Source: JACKCB01 sp964452775
GTDB lineage: Bacteria; Chloroflexota; Anaerolineae; Promineifilales; Promineifilaceae
Direction: 5' to 3'
DNA length: 64,000 bases
NCBI GenBank assembly: GCA_964452775.1
Contig: CAYVQP010000001.1
Coordinates: 124,001 to 188,000, forward strand
Of this stretch, positions 8,461 through 17,530 are shown in pieces (the first letter of the stretch is position 1; each line of letters starts with the position of its first letter). The notes under the pieces are model-generated. The model did no database searches and had not been told where the DNA came from. It saw nothing but the letters and a program-made list of their open reading frames with translations. Position numbers and translations under genes: made by a program.

Positions 8461-10829
8461 GGAACGACCACCTCTTGCACCAATAGCTGGTCGTTTCCGT
8501 TGGCGTCTTGCCAGCGTGCGCCGCTCGCCGGCTCGTACAGGCCCACAACCAGATCGTAGCGGCTGCTGCCCACGCCCGGCGGAAGGATCAGCTCATGGTG
8601 GTGAAGCCACCAATCGCCCTCTCGCCATCCTTCCCAGGGGCCGCCCAGACCGTCCCACTGGCTGACGATCTCTCCGTCGTTATCCTTCAGGTGCACGAAG
8701 ATCTTCAGCGGACGCGGCGGCCCAAGCTGCCGCCAGGCCGTTACCAGACTCACCTTCGTCTCGCCGTTTGAAGCTTGCGAAACCGTCGCGGGCTGCGCAC
8801 CCAGCAGCTCTACCTCACCGTCGCCGAGTCGCAAAAGCCGATTGCCTATCCCTGGCTGCCAGCCGGAATCTACCTCAAGTTGAGATTGCCACTCGTCTAC
8901 CAGCCGGTACAGAGTGTATTCAGAGGTACTTGCTGACGGCTCCGCAATGCGTTCCAGCAGCTCCTCAAAGAACACCGGGCCATCAGCAATCGCCAGCCAG
9001 GCGGGTTGCTGCGCGGGCAGTAACAGGCTGCTTTGCGGATCAAACCAGCCCGGCTGCACGTCGTTTGTCCCCAGTTCCTGGTAATCCGGCAGCGCCACAT
9101 CACGGAGATTCAACCCGCCGAGGGCGAGCGCCACCGGCGGCCCGGTCTCTTCGACCTCATAAATGAAAATGGAATGGCCGATTCGGGTTAGCGGCTCCTT
9201 GTCCCGAAACCAGCCAAATTGGTTGTGGTCCTCAAATAATACACCCTGCAGGTTGGTGGCGCTGATCGCATACACTCCCGGGGCCGGCTGGGCCGGGTAA
9301 AATGGATCCGCCTGCGGGTTCATTAGACGCGGCGGAAAGCTGTCCAGGCCCACGTAGTCAAGGCCGTAGTACTCCGGCCGGCCTTCGCCAAAGTAACTGA
9401 GATAAATAGGGCCGATCCCGGCTTCTCGCTGCCATTCCGCCAGCCCGGCCAGGTCCTGGCCCCAGTCGAGATTGCTATCCACCAGGGCGCGCCAGCCGTT
9501 GTCCGGCCCACCGGCAATCAGGTTGAAATAGGCCAGATAATGGGGATAAATCCACAGCGCAACTGCGCCAAGCCACAGCATGAGTCCCGTAAGTAGCGCT
9601 TTGTTCCAGGCCGGATGAGATGAACTCGCCCGCCAGGGCCGGCCGGCAATGGCGACTCCAGCAAAGACGTAGAGAAATGGCAATATGGGTAACAGGTGGC
9701 GATAACCGATGTTGATATCGGTGGTCAGCGAAATGATGAAATAGCCCGTGGGTGGGATCAGGAGGACCGCCCAATCAACGTACCGATCTGCCCTGTCCCC
9801 GGCGTCCGGCCACCGCCCCCGTAAGACGCGAACAATTGCCCATAACAACAACAGGAGCGCCGGCAGCGGCGTCTTCAGCAGGAAAGCGACCGGAAAGTAG
9901 TACCACCAGCCGGACTGGCTGACCTCTCCTAAGAGGAACGAATTTGTTGTTCCCAGTACCCGGCCGCCGATATCGAGGAGCTGTTCCAAATATTGTGAGA
10001 GCGGCAGCGTCCGTCCGCTTAAGGCAGATAAGACCGGCAGCGCGTCACTCATCGTACCGATCTGAAATCCATACATGGCCCAGAGCATCAGGGCAGCAGC
10101 AACCGGATAGACCAGCAACATCGCCAACATCCGGCCCGGAAACGTCCCGCCGGCGCGCCACCTGCTCAGGACGGCGATGAGCATAACCACCCCAAATAGC
10201 GGGACGAAGAGCAGGGCCGTGAACTTGGTATTCTGCATCAGGCCGAAACAAGCTCCCGCTAAGAGGACGGCGGACCAACCGGGCCGGCGCAGGAAACGCC
10301 ACAGAGTAAAGCCGGCCAACGCCGCGCCGGCGGTCAGCCCAAGGTCCGTCGTTGTCAGCCGGGTATGGGCCATGATATTGGGATCAAGGGCCACCAACGC
10401 CAAGGCGAGCAGGCCGGCCGCGCCGCGCCCGCTCATTTTCCGCGCCCACCGCCCGGCAACGGCCGCCAGCAACATACCCAGCCAGATAGTCGGAAGCCGG
10501 GCCAGGAACATTATATGCTCGACGTTGTTTCCGATTTCCCACAGGAAGAGTTCCGCCGGCCGGTGGAAGCTCGTCTCCGCCCAGGAGGCGTCATCCGTCG
10601 GCAGGCGCACGCTGTCATCTGCCGCCAGCAAGGCAGCGTTGAGCGCATTCAGGCCAAGGGGATGTCCGACGCGCATGTACCGATTTTCATTGCGCAGGTA
10701 GGCCAGGCCGCGCACCAGAAAGCCCTGCTCATCCATGGTTGGGGAGGTATGGCGCAGGCTGGTCAATGAAAGACCGAACATGAGTAAGAGCAGCAGAGCA
10801 GCCGGCCAGCGCCAGAGCGAAGCGTTCAT
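8457..10829 (-). CDS. GT-C glycosyltransferase-like membrane protein with C-terminal beta domain
   Basis: A 790-residue polytopic protein and the largest of the cluster. It starts with a signal-anchor helix (AALLLLLMFGLSL). The first outer loop holds SPTMDEQGFLVRGLAYL, an acidic DE pair at the place of the GT-C catalytic residue. Near residue 455 it has LVDSNLDWGQDLAGLAEW, a motif shared almost exactly with the 14622 gene (LIDSNVDWGQDLLRLKEW). The C-terminal ~120 residues carry the shared beta domain (IFVHLKDNDGEIVSQWD). Upstream, 10830-10939 contains two hairpins but no clear ribosome site, so its translation signal is uncertain. Downstream it overlaps the next glycosyltransferase by 4 nt. 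Family placement is good; the sugar and acceptor cannot be read from the sequence. Confidence 0.77.
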   Translation of the reverse strand: MNASLWRWPAALLLLLMFGLSLTSLRHTSPTMDEQGFLVRGLAYLRNENRYMRVGHPLGLNALNAALLAADDSVRLPTDDASWAETSFHRPAELFLWEIGNNVEHIMFLARLPTIWLGMLLAAVAGRWARKMSGRGAAGLLALALVALDPNIMAHTRLTTTDLGLTAGAALAGFTLWRFLRRPGWSAVLLAGACFGLMQNTKFTALLFVPLFGVVMLIAVLSRWRAGGTFPGRMLAMLLVYPVAAALMLWAMYGFQIGTMSDALPVLSALSGRTLPLSQYLEQLLDIGGRVLGTTNSFLLGEVSQSGWWYYFPVAFLLKTPLPALLLLLWAIVRVLRGRWPDAGDRADRYVDWAVLLIPPTGYFIISLTTDINIGYRHLLPILPFLYVFAGVAIAGRPWRASSSHPAWNKALLTGLMLWLGAVALWIYPHYLAYFNLIAGGPDNGWRALVDSNLDWGQDLAGLAEWQREAGIGPIYLSYFGEGRPEYYGLDYVGLDSFPPRLMNPQADPFYPAQPAPGVYAISATNLQGVLFEDHNQFGWFRDKEPLTRIGHSIFIYEVEETGPPVALALGGLNLRDVALPDYQELGTNDVQPGWFDPQSSLLLPAQQPAWLAIADGPVFFEELLERIAEPSASTSEYTLYRLVDEWQSQLEVDSGWQPGIGNRLLRLGDGEVELLGAQPATVSQASNGETKVSLVTAWRQLGPPRPLKIFVHLKDNDGEIVSQWDGLGGPWEGWREGDWWLHHHELILPPGVGSSRYDLVVGLYEPASGARWQDANGNDQLLVQEVVVP

Positions 10830-10845
10830 CTTGCAGTTGCGACAA

Positions 10846-10894
10846 CAGCCTCTCGCAGGTCAATCGGACTTCCGCCGTGACCTACAAGAGGCTG
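10846..10894 (-). promoter_or_regulatory. Long hairpin with G-U pairs upstream of a glycosyltransferase gene
   Basis: Two 17-nt arms (10846-10862 and 10878-10894) are complementary with two exceptions, separated by a 15-nt loop. The two exceptions form G-U pairs in minus-strand RNA but A-C mismatches in plus-strand RNA. The structure is therefore more stable in the direction of transcription. It ends 17 nt before the start of the 790-residue gene at 10829. It could be a leader control element or a processing or partial termination site. There is no T-run after it. Confidence 0.4.
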
Positions 10895-10915
10895 CATCGT
10901 CTTCATATTCCGATT

Positions 10916-10939
10916 CGAGAGGGCCGCCGGCCGCTCTCG
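10916..10939 (-). terminator. GC-rich hairpin directly after the DUF11 gene
   Basis: CGAGAG/CTCTCG arms extended by GGCC/GGCC around a GCC loop, with one bulged base. The hairpin starts at the base next to the stop codon (TAA 10942-10940). It lacks a following T-tract, so it may act as a 3'-end stabiliser or weak terminator rather than a classic intrinsic terminator. Confidence 0.4.
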
Positions 10940-12520
10940 TTAGTTATCCAGTGGCCGGACCTCCACATAGTCCCAGCGCGTGGTTGAGTTACTGTACTCA
11001 TCCGTGGAGCCAAATGCGCCAAAGTAAGGTTCATTCACCCAGGTTGTGTCAGATGTCGTTGTAAATTGCTGGCCATTGAGGAACATGACCAATCCGGTGT
11101 TTCGTACCTCAACCTTCCACGTATTCCACCCTTCCGGAGAGGCGTTGCCCAGGGGATCGATCAGGAACCAGGAAGAGTAGTCGTTGGAAAGACGTTTCAT
11201 CGGACTTCCGCCGCAGCCGGGACACCAGAAGAGGAAGTCCACGCGCTCAAACTGCATCTTTAGCGGCCCATAGAAGATTACGTTGTTCAGATAGAAGTGG
11301 TTGAAGCACAGATTGTGTTCGTAAACGCCGGGCAACGAACTCCAATCCGGACAAATCGGCCCAGGAAAATCGGACCCATACGCAAGACCATGAGAGACCA
11401 GATTACCCAGGTTCGCGACCTGCGTGCGATATTCAATCACGTATGGCGGGGCCGGAGCCTTGACCAACGGGCTGGCAATACCCCAATCCCAGGAGTCTTC
11501 AACACGCAGGATGAGCAAGCCGTTGCCGTCCCTGATCTCATGGAAGACCTGGACTTCTTCGATCAGCGTCGTCCGGCGAATGGCCCAATTGTTGATGGAA
11601 GTATCAAAGTCATCGCGATAGGCTGCGGTGACATTTACCACGTTTGACCAGGGGCCGGCTCCGCCCACACCGGATGCGCGCACCCGATAATAATACTCGT
11701 TGTAGTATGTGAGCGGTTGCTGTATCTCCAACGATGTGTTGAGGCCGGGCGTGTATGTAGTCGGACTGGCAAAATCCGGCGAAAGGGCTTCCTGCACCTC
11801 ATAGCTGCTGACGCCCCCGCCGGGGTTGGTCCAGGCCAGCAACCACTCGTTCTCGAATGTGGGCCGCGTGGCGGACAGGGCCGGCTGGCCGGGAGGCGCC
11901 GGGGGCGCAGAACGGGTGATAGGCAAGAACATCAGCGGCTCGCCCTCTTCCGTCACCATGGTTTCGGCAGTGTCAGAATAAGAGTTGCCGTCCCAAACTG
12001 CCTCAGCCACATTAGTGATGATTGTCGGAGCGACTACATCGCCATTGACCTCGGCCTGAAACGTAATCTCGACCGAGTTCTGGTTCATGATATCGCCGGC
12101 CCAGGTAAAGAAGCCGTCTTCCTCGTCCCATACGCCGCCGGTCGCCGAAAGGCTGCCGGGCACCATGGTGACCTCGATAGGCAACGTGTCGGTCAGTACG
12201 ACATCGAACGCCGCCTCATCTCCGGTATTGTCAATGACGATTGTGTAATTCAGCGTGTCGCCGGGGCTCGCCGTGTCTTCGTCAACCGTCTTGTCCAGCT
12301 CTAATGCGGCATCCGCCGGCGCGCCAATCGTGTCTTTGATCTCGTCGCCGGCCGCATCGCTGGACAATTGTGGTGGAGCCGGCTGGCCTTCATCTTGCGC
12401 CGCAAGCGCCTGCACCATGAAGAGGGTCAGCATGAATGCCAGCACAACACTTACAACCAGGGTTCCAAGTCGTTGGCGGCGCTGCCGGGCCCGCTTCCTT
12501 TGCAATCGTCTTTCTATCAT
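10940..12520 (-). CDS. Secreted DUF11 / fibronectin-like / lectin-like surface protein
   Basis: A 526-residue exported protein. A basic N-terminus (RRLQRKRARQRRQR) and a hydrophobic helix (TLVVSVVLAFMLTLFMVQAL) form a signal peptide or anchor ending near ALAAQ. Next is a DUF11 repeat (LDKTVDEDTASPGDTLNYTI, with TLPIEVTMVPGSLS), the beta-sandwich found in many bacterial surface proteins. A fibronectin type III-like segment follows (about 235-310, PALSATRPTFENEWLLAW through YYRVRASGVGGAGPWS). The C-terminal ~200 residues look like a concanavalin-type jelly roll (WNTWKVEVRNTGLVMFLNGQ). The start has a good ribosome site (GGAGGG, 5 nt before ATG). It is embedded in the glycosyltransferase cluster, so it may be a glycosylated or glycan-binding surface protein. 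That link is inferred from position only. Confidence 0.75.
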   Translation of the reverse strand: MIERRLQRKRARQRRQRLGTLVVSVVLAFMLTLFMVQALAAQDEGQPAPPQLSSDAAGDEIKDTIGAPADAALELDKTVDEDTASPGDTLNYTIVIDNTGDEAAFDVVLTDTLPIEVTMVPGSLSATGGVWDEEDGFFTWAGDIMNQNSVEITFQAEVNGDVVAPTIITNVAEAVWDGNSYSDTAETMVTEEGEPLMFLPITRSAPPAPPGQPALSATRPTFENEWLLAWTNPGGGVSSYEVQEALSPDFASPTTYTPGLNTSLEIQQPLTYYNEYYYRVRASGVGGAGPWSNVVNVTAAYRDDFDTSINNWAIRRTTLIEEVQVFHEIRDGNGLLILRVEDSWDWGIASPLVKAPAPPYVIEYRTQVANLGNLVSHGLAYGSDFPGPICPDWSSLPGVYEHNLCFNHFYLNNVIFYGPLKMQFERVDFLFWCPGCGGSPMKRLSNDYSSWFLIDPLGNASPEGWNTWKVEVRNTGLVMFLNGQQFTTTSDTTWVNEPYFGAFGSTDEYSNSTTRWDYVEVRPLDN

Positions 12521-12625
12521 GATTTCCCTCCACGTCTATTGGACAGTGTAATCGCTGCGGCTCCCGGACGGTATAGCTGCAACTCAGCACAAAAATGGCG
12601 GCAGAACTGAAATGTTATCACCATC

Positions 12626-14629
12626 CTACCCTTCGTCAACGCGCGGCCAATCCAACAGAATGCGGTCCGGCGGCGTCCCGGCATGCGTCAGCCGCGAACC
12701 ATCACTCCTGTGATATAGGCCAAGTTCCAGCTTCAGCGGCCCCTCCGGCAGCGACTGCGGCAATGGGATCAGGTGAAGCTGCAATACAACATCGCCGGGC
12801 TGCAGAGTGGCCGGGGCGGCGTCTAAAGCGTCGCTTTGGGCGATTAGCTGGCCGTCCTCCCCGGTAAGGTGCACGAAGATCGCCAGGTCTTCCGGCAGCT
12901 TTTGCTCCACACGCCAGATGGTCAAGACGGGCAGTTCTCCGTTTTCACGCTGGGGCAGGGTGCGCACGTCCAGCAGCGAAACCGCTCCGCCAAAGACAGT
13001 TGGCTCGGCCTGCGGAAGCAAATCTGCGGCGACCGGCAGATTATAGACGCCGTAGGAAGGCGCGCCGGGACTGCGAAATAGCGGTTCCGGCGACATGCCC
13101 GCCGCCTCAAAGAGCGCCGCGTCAAGGGGAGCATATTCCGGCACATACAGGCGTCCGCTGCCCCCGGCCGGAAGCGCCAGCGCATGCTGCTGAACCCAGC
13201 GCACCGGCAAGTCGAAGCCCATATTCCTGCGCAATGAATCATGATCGATTGGCTCAAAAAAGGATTCCGCAATCACCGGCGCGCCGCTGCCGGGCCGGTC
13301 CAATTCCTCCGCAATGTCGCGCAGCACGGTTTGATAGCGCATGCGCGTCTCCAACTCAGCCGGCCAGCGGATGAAGCCGTCACGCAGAGTGCGCGCCAAA
13401 TTGCCGGCCAGCAGCAGAGCCACAACCAGCCCGGCTACTACAGCCACTGCGCGTCGCCGGTCGCCCGCTCGACGGGAGATAAACTCTAATCCGCCGCTAA
13501 TTGTCAGTGCTGGAAAGAGGTAAACGACGGGCAGGGCGCCGATCAGCCGGATTGTGCTGGGCGCCTGCGGGGTGATCGCGCTGGGTATCATCCCGACAAG
13601 CAGCCAGATGATCGCCAGCCCGTAGGCCGGGCTTCTCGTTCCCCGCACCAATGCAATTCCCACCCCAATTGCGAAAAGCAGCGCCGTCAACGGTTCGAAC
13701 AGAGGCGCACCGGGCATCATATACGTAATGCGTGGATCGCCGGTGAACGCAAAGACGCCGAGCGTCGCCAGGGTAGACGCGATCAACGGCGCGGGGTCGC
13801 CCGCGCGAAGAGAATCCAGCGGGCCGGATAATTGGTCAACACGCTGCAGCAAGGTTGGGTCCGCCCACCAGGTGAGCAGCATCGGCGTCACCAACAACAG
13901 CGCAATCAGCAACACCGCCAGGGGCGCACGCAAAGTCCGAGAGTCAATGACGCTAGTTTTCATTGGATTGCGCCGGCGCTCCCACCAGCGCAGCATCAGG
14001 AGATAGATGAAGTAAGCAGGTGGCAATAGGAGCATTGCCTGAGCTGCGGTATAGCTATACAGACTCAGCCCGAGAAACACGCCGGAGAGCACAATCTGCC
14101 GCCGGCCGGCGCGTCCAGGAAGCGGCCAGAAGGAGATCGCCCCAATCAGCAGCAAGGGCAACAGGATCGGCCGAATTCCCACCCGGCTAAAGATGATGGC
14201 CCACCAGCTAATGGCGGTGAAGCTTCCGGCCAGCAAGCCGGTAGCTCTACCAAACTCTTTTTCTGCCCAACGCATCACTGCCGCAACCAGGAGTAGTCCG
14301 GTAAAGCCGACCGGCAACCGTATGGCCAAGAGGTTGTCGCCCAGGAGAGGCTGAAAGGGCGCTGCCAGGTAATGGAATAGCGGTTCATGGCCGTACCCTT
14401 CTCGAAAGAAGAAGGCGTGCCGTCCCTGCCAGATGAAGCGTACAATATCGGCGTCCAATACCTCGTCTTGGGAGAGGCCGGGCGGGATCTCCCGCAGGGC
14501 GACCAGGCGCAATAGGGCCGCCGCCAGCAGCACAAGCGTGCCCAACCAAATGAAGCGGCCGGCGCTGATCAGGCTGGACCGGCTACTTGTCCTGGAAGTA
14601 GGCATTGACGGCGCGGCGACCTTAACCAT
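12626..14629 (-). CDS. GT-C glycosyltransferase-like membrane protein (GT39/ArnT-like) with C-terminal beta domain
   Basis: A 667-residue polytopic protein. The helix FIWLGTLVLLAAALLRLVAL is followed by PPGLSQDEVLDADIVRFI; the QDE acidic motif takes the place of the HDEA of its closest paralogue at 6325-8460. Both share the arrangement of ~10 hydrophobic segments and the phrase GHEPLFHYLAAPF in the first loop. After residue ~430 the chain is soluble. It ends with the shared beta domain (LTIWRVEQKLPEDLAIFVHL, then TGEDGQLIAQSD). Its first 8 nt overlap the end of the gene upstream (14622-14629), indicating translational coupling. The next gene downstream (DUF11) begins 105 nt later. Likely a lipid-linked-sugar transferase acting on the outer face of the membrane; substrate unknown. 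Confidence 0.77.
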   Translation of the reverse strand: MVKVAAPSMPTSRTSSRSSLISAGRFIWLGTLVLLAAALLRLVALREIPPGLSQDEVLDADIVRFIWQGRHAFFFREGYGHEPLFHYLAAPFQPLLGDNLLAIRLPVGFTGLLLVAAVMRWAEKEFGRATGLLAGSFTAISWWAIIFSRVGIRPILLPLLLIGAISFWPLPGRAGRRQIVLSGVFLGLSLYSYTAAQAMLLLPPAYFIYLLMLRWWERRRNPMKTSVIDSRTLRAPLAVLLIALLLVTPMLLTWWADPTLLQRVDQLSGPLDSLRAGDPAPLIASTLATLGVFAFTGDPRITYMMPGAPLFEPLTALLFAIGVGIALVRGTRSPAYGLAIIWLLVGMIPSAITPQAPSTIRLIGALPVVYLFPALTISGGLEFISRRAGDRRRAVAVVAGLVVALLLAGNLARTLRDGFIRWPAELETRMRYQTVLRDIAEELDRPGSGAPVIAESFFEPIDHDSLRRNMGFDLPVRWVQQHALALPAGGSGRLYVPEYAPLDAALFEAAGMSPEPLFRSPGAPSYGVYNLPVAADLLPQAEPTVFGGAVSLLDVRTLPQRENGELPVLTIWRVEQKLPEDLAIFVHLTGEDGQLIAQSDALDAAPATLQPGDVVLQLHLIPLPQSLPEGPLKLELGLYHRSDGSRLTHAGTPPDRILLDWPRVDEG

Positions 14630-16331
14630 CCGGCGCCCGATAAATCAGGATAGAGTAGCCCACCCGGTCATCCGGCTCGTGGTCGCGGAACCAGGGAAAG
14701 ACATACTTCTCCTCTTGCAGCGGAATCTCCCACAGATTGCTGACGCTAATTGCATAGACCCCCGGCTCGGGATCGCTGGCCGTAAACGGCACATCCCACC
14801 AGAGATCGAAGTGCCGCGGCAGGCCGGGCAACGGCTCGTAATTGATGCCGTAGTACGCCGGATCGGCGCTGCCGAACCAGGATAACTTGACCTTCTCAAC
14901 ATCGTTGGCTTCCATCCACTCTTTCAGCCGCAAAAGGTCCTGCCCCCAATCTACGTTGCTGTCAATCAACAGCCGATAGCCATTTGCCGGCCCGCCCGCC
15001 GCGCGATTGAAGTAACTCAGATAGTACGGATGAATCGTGAGGGTCGCCAAAAGGAAAGCCGGCAAGGCGATAGCCAGCAGGCCGCGAACCAGCCGAGCGA
15101 GCGTGGGCGAGCGTCCGGAGTGTGGGTCAGCCTCCGGAACCGGTCGAGTGACAAACGCGCCGAGGCCGGCGATCAGGACGTAGCAGAGGACCAACATGGG
15201 CAGCAAGTGCCGGTAGCCGATATTGAGCGCGCTTTGCATGCTCAGCAAAAAGAATAGCGTCGCCGGGATAAGGAGATAGAGCGCTTGCTTACGAGACCAT
15301 CGTTTCCACAACAGCAATATGGCGGCTACCGGCAGCAACACGAGGGTAGCCAGCGGCGTCTTCACCAGAAACGCGACCGGAAAATAGGCCGCGAATCCCT
15401 CCGGAGAGAACTCGCCCAGCAGGAAGGCAGCGCCCCGGCCCTGGCTGCTCAATCCCAGGATCTGCTCAATGCCGGCGAAGTATGTGGGCATCGGGCCTGC
15501 CCAGCGATTCAGCGCAACAAGCGGCTCGGAACTGAAGCGAAATGCCCCCCACTGAAAGCCAAACGCGGCCCAAACGACTAACAGCGCGAAAAGGCCGGAC
15601 ACTCCATATTGCAGCAACCTGCGCAACGCGGCGGCCACAGTCCAGCGTCCCACGTAGAGCGGCAAGATGCTGAGGAGAGCAAAGAAGGGCACAAATGCCA
15701 GGGTTGAAAGCTTGCTTGAAAAGGCCAGCCCCAGACTGATCCCTGCCGTTAGCAAGCGCCATGCGCTCCATCTGTCAGTTGACCAGAGCTTCCAAAGCAT
15801 GAATGTCGCCAGCAGTAGAGAGGCAGCCCCGCCAACGTCGGTCGTGCTGTACCGGCCATGAGCCATGATGTTGGGGTCAAAGAGCAGCAACAGTAGCGCC
15901 AGCAGCCCCGCCGGCGCCCCCCAAAGCGCTAATGCAAAGCGATAACCCACCAGCCCGAGCAGAATGGTCAGGAAAACGATCGGCAGCCGCGCCAAGAAGA
16001 CCATCACGGTCACATCGTTGTTGTATTCCCAGAACAGAAGCTCGGCAAAACGATACCAACCCTCCGGCTGCGCCCAGCTAGGATCGTCGAACGGCAGGTG
16101 CACTTCGGGCAAGAGCAACAAGGGCAACGCGCTGATGGTATTCACCAAGGGAGGGTGTTCCAGGCTGAAGCGCGGATCGCCGCTACGCAGAAATGCCAGC
16201 CCTCGGGCGATGTGATTCTGCTCGTCCATGGTCGGGCTGTCCATTGTCATGCTGTCCAGCGCCAGGATAAAGAATAGCAGAATCATGGGCACAGCCAGCC
16301 AGCCGGCCGAAGTACCGCGCAATAGCTTCAT
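14622..16331 (-). CDS. GT-C glycosyltransferase-like membrane protein (short form, no C-terminal beta domain)
   Basis: A 569-residue polytopic protein, first of the cluster. It begins MKLLRGTSAGWLAVPMILLF. The first loop holds DSPTMDEQNHIARGLAFL, matching the SPTMDEQ motif of the 8457-10829 gene. Further along it has LIDSNVDWGQDLLRLKEW and SYFNRAAGGPANGYR, also shared with that paralogue. Unlike the others it stops after the membrane part and a short tail. The start was set at ATG 16331, not at an upstream ATG (16397), because a promoter (TTGCCG, 16 nt, TATAAT at 16368-16341) lies between them and would give a near-leaderless message. Its last 8 nt overlap the next glycosyltransferase. Function within the surface-glycan cluster is inferred. 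Confidence 0.75.
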   Translation of the reverse strand: MKLLRGTSAGWLAVPMILLFFILALDSMTMDSPTMDEQNHIARGLAFLRSGDPRFSLEHPPLVNTISALPLLLLPEVHLPFDDPSWAQPEGWYRFAELLFWEYNNDVTVMVFLARLPIVFLTILLGLVGYRFALALWGAPAGLLALLLLLFDPNIMAHGRYSTTDVGGAASLLLATFMLWKLWSTDRWSAWRLLTAGISLGLAFSSKLSTLAFVPFFALLSILPLYVGRWTVAAALRRLLQYGVSGLFALLVVWAAFGFQWGAFRFSSEPLVALNRWAGPMPTYFAGIEQILGLSSQGRGAAFLLGEFSPEGFAAYFPVAFLVKTPLATLVLLPVAAILLLWKRWSRKQALYLLIPATLFFLLSMQSALNIGYRHLLPMLVLCYVLIAGLGAFVTRPVPEADPHSGRSPTLARLVRGLLAIALPAFLLATLTIHPYYLSYFNRAAGGPANGYRLLIDSNVDWGQDLLRLKEWMEANDVEKVKLSWFGSADPAYYGINYEPLPGLPRHFDLWWDVPFTASDPEPGVYAISVSNLWEIPLQEEKYVFPWFRDHEPDDRVGYSILIYRAPDG

Positions 16332-16340
16332 TAGGCTGCG

Positions 16341-16368
16341 ATTATAGGCAGCGGACGGTTCACGGCAA
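16341..16368 (-). promoter_or_regulatory. Sigma-70-like promoter heading the glycosyltransferase cluster
   Basis: On the minus strand TTGCCG (16368-16363), a 16-nt spacer and perfect TATAAT (16346-16341). The ATG at 16331 begins only 9 nt after the -10 box, so the transcript would start within a few bases of the start codon. Confidence 0.55.
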
Positions 16369-16453
16369 ACGAGCGTGACCCGCTCCAAGTAAGACATCGC
16401 CGGAGGTAGCGCGACGCCGCCTGTTCAGCGAAAACCTGGCCAACGACGAGTCG

Positions 16454-16505
16454 TAGCCCAAACGACGAGTAATCGGAGCTATTTATTTACTTCAGTTTGG
16501 GGCTA
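16454..16505 (-). terminator. Inverted repeat after the APH-type kinase gene
   Basis: TAGCCCAAAC (16454-16463) pairs with GTTTGGGGCTA (16495-16505) with one bulged G and a 31-nt loop, starting 3 nt beyond the kinase stop codon. The loop includes one of two nearby copies of ACGACGAGT (near 16443 and 16463). No T-run, so termination is only a suggestion. Confidence 0.3.
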
Positions 16506-16507
16506 TC

Positions 16508-17434
16508 TCAGAGCAGCTGCGACATCGCTTCTGCGCAACGCATCATTGGTTCCCATCCACTGCCGTGATCCTCGTACATCCACCAGCCGGAGAGCACAGC
16601 CTGAGCCAAGCCGTGAGCAATGACGCGCTGCCGGTCAATTTCCAGAATCTCAGACAGTATGCTGACCCGCCGCGCCAGCGCTGAAGGCAGGTCGGGCCAG
16701 GCGCTCAGCCTGTCCCAGGGGTTGTGCAGGAGCGCGCCAACCTCATAGGCAGGTTCTCCGGCCATGCCCTTAGGATCGATTGCCAGCCAGGTGTCCGGCC
16801 CGGCCCGCAGCACATTCTCGTGGTGCAGGTCGCCGTGCAACAGGACCGGCTCATCGGCGGAAGCAAAAAGCTCGGCGAACAACTGCTCGGCCGCGTCTAC
16901 CAGCGGTTCGGGAAATGGTCCGGCGCCCCCGTTGAACGTTTGCCGCAGTCGCTCCAACCCGCGCGCCCATTCCGCCACATCTCGAAATGGATGGTCTGCC
17001 GGCAGCAGCCGCCACATCTTCCGCATGGTCACGGCCAGAATGCGTGTTGCCTCGTCATCGTCTTTCACTTCGGAGAGCGGGTTGCCGGGCTGAACGCGCT
17101 CCAGCAGTAGGACGCCCTGCTCAATATCGTGCTCCAGCAAGCCGACAACGCCCTGACCGCCATAAAGCTGTAGCGCCTCGATCTCGCCCGCCAACTCCCG
17201 GTTAGGAACACCCAACTTCAGCACCACTGCGCGACCGTCCACTCGCCGCGCCGGAGCCACGTAGTTGTAGGAAAGCGGGACGAACGGCGGCAGGACTTCC
17301 AGAGACCAGCGCAGCGCGTAGCTCTCAATTCGGTCGGCCAGCGTAGCCAGCCAAATTTCTCCCCGCGTACCGTAGAGCTCGGTCAGGCGGGCAGCGAACG
17401 CTGAAGGTATCCAGTCAGAGCTTTGCGAAGTCAC
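16508..17434 (-). CDS. Aminoglycoside 6-phosphotransferase / hydroxyurea kinase family protein
   Basis: A 308-residue kinase-like fold of the APH(6)/hydroxyurea-kinase family, whose known members phosphorylate streptomycin or hydroxyurea. The catalytic loop is LLHGDLHHENVL (about residue 203), and the metal-binding aspartate is in AIDPKGMAGEPAYEVG (about 220). The N-lobe includes AVVLKLGVPNREL, with the ATP-binding lysine, and the hinge is LLLERVQPGNPL. Length is normal. The start is GTG 17434 without a strong ribosome site. It is divergent from a small cysteine-containing gene at 17531. Environmental homologues of this type are common and many may not give resistance, so the substrate is unknown. 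Confidence 0.83.
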   Translation of the reverse strand: MTSQSSDWIPSAFAARLTELYGTRGEIWLATLADRIESYALRWSLEVLPPFVPLSYNYVAPARRVDGRAVVLKLGVPNRELAGEIEALQLYGGQGVVGLLEHDIEQGVLLLERVQPGNPLSEVKDDDEATRILAVTMRKMWRLLPADHPFRDVAEWARGLERLRQTFNGGAGPFPEPLVDAAEQLFAELFASADEPVLLHGDLHHENVLRAGPDTWLAIDPKGMAGEPAYEVGALLHNPWDRLSAWPDLPSALARRVSILSEILEIDRQRVIAHGLAQAVLSGWWMYEDHGSGWEPMMRCAEAMSQLL

Positions 17435-17495
17435 CGAAATCTCGCAGATGTTCCAGCTTCCTTATGACCGAACGAGCAACGAAACCGGGCGGCGC

Positions 17496-17524
17496 TTGCA
17501 TTCGCTCAATCCCTGGGCGATACT
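17496..17524 (+). promoter_or_regulatory. Promoter giving a leaderless message
   Basis: TTGCAT (17496-17501), 17-nt spacer, GATACT (17519-17524). The ATG of the next gene is at 17531, 6 nt after the -10 box, which places the expected transcript start on or next to the start codon. Confidence 0.45.
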
Positions 17525-17530
17525 TTTCCC

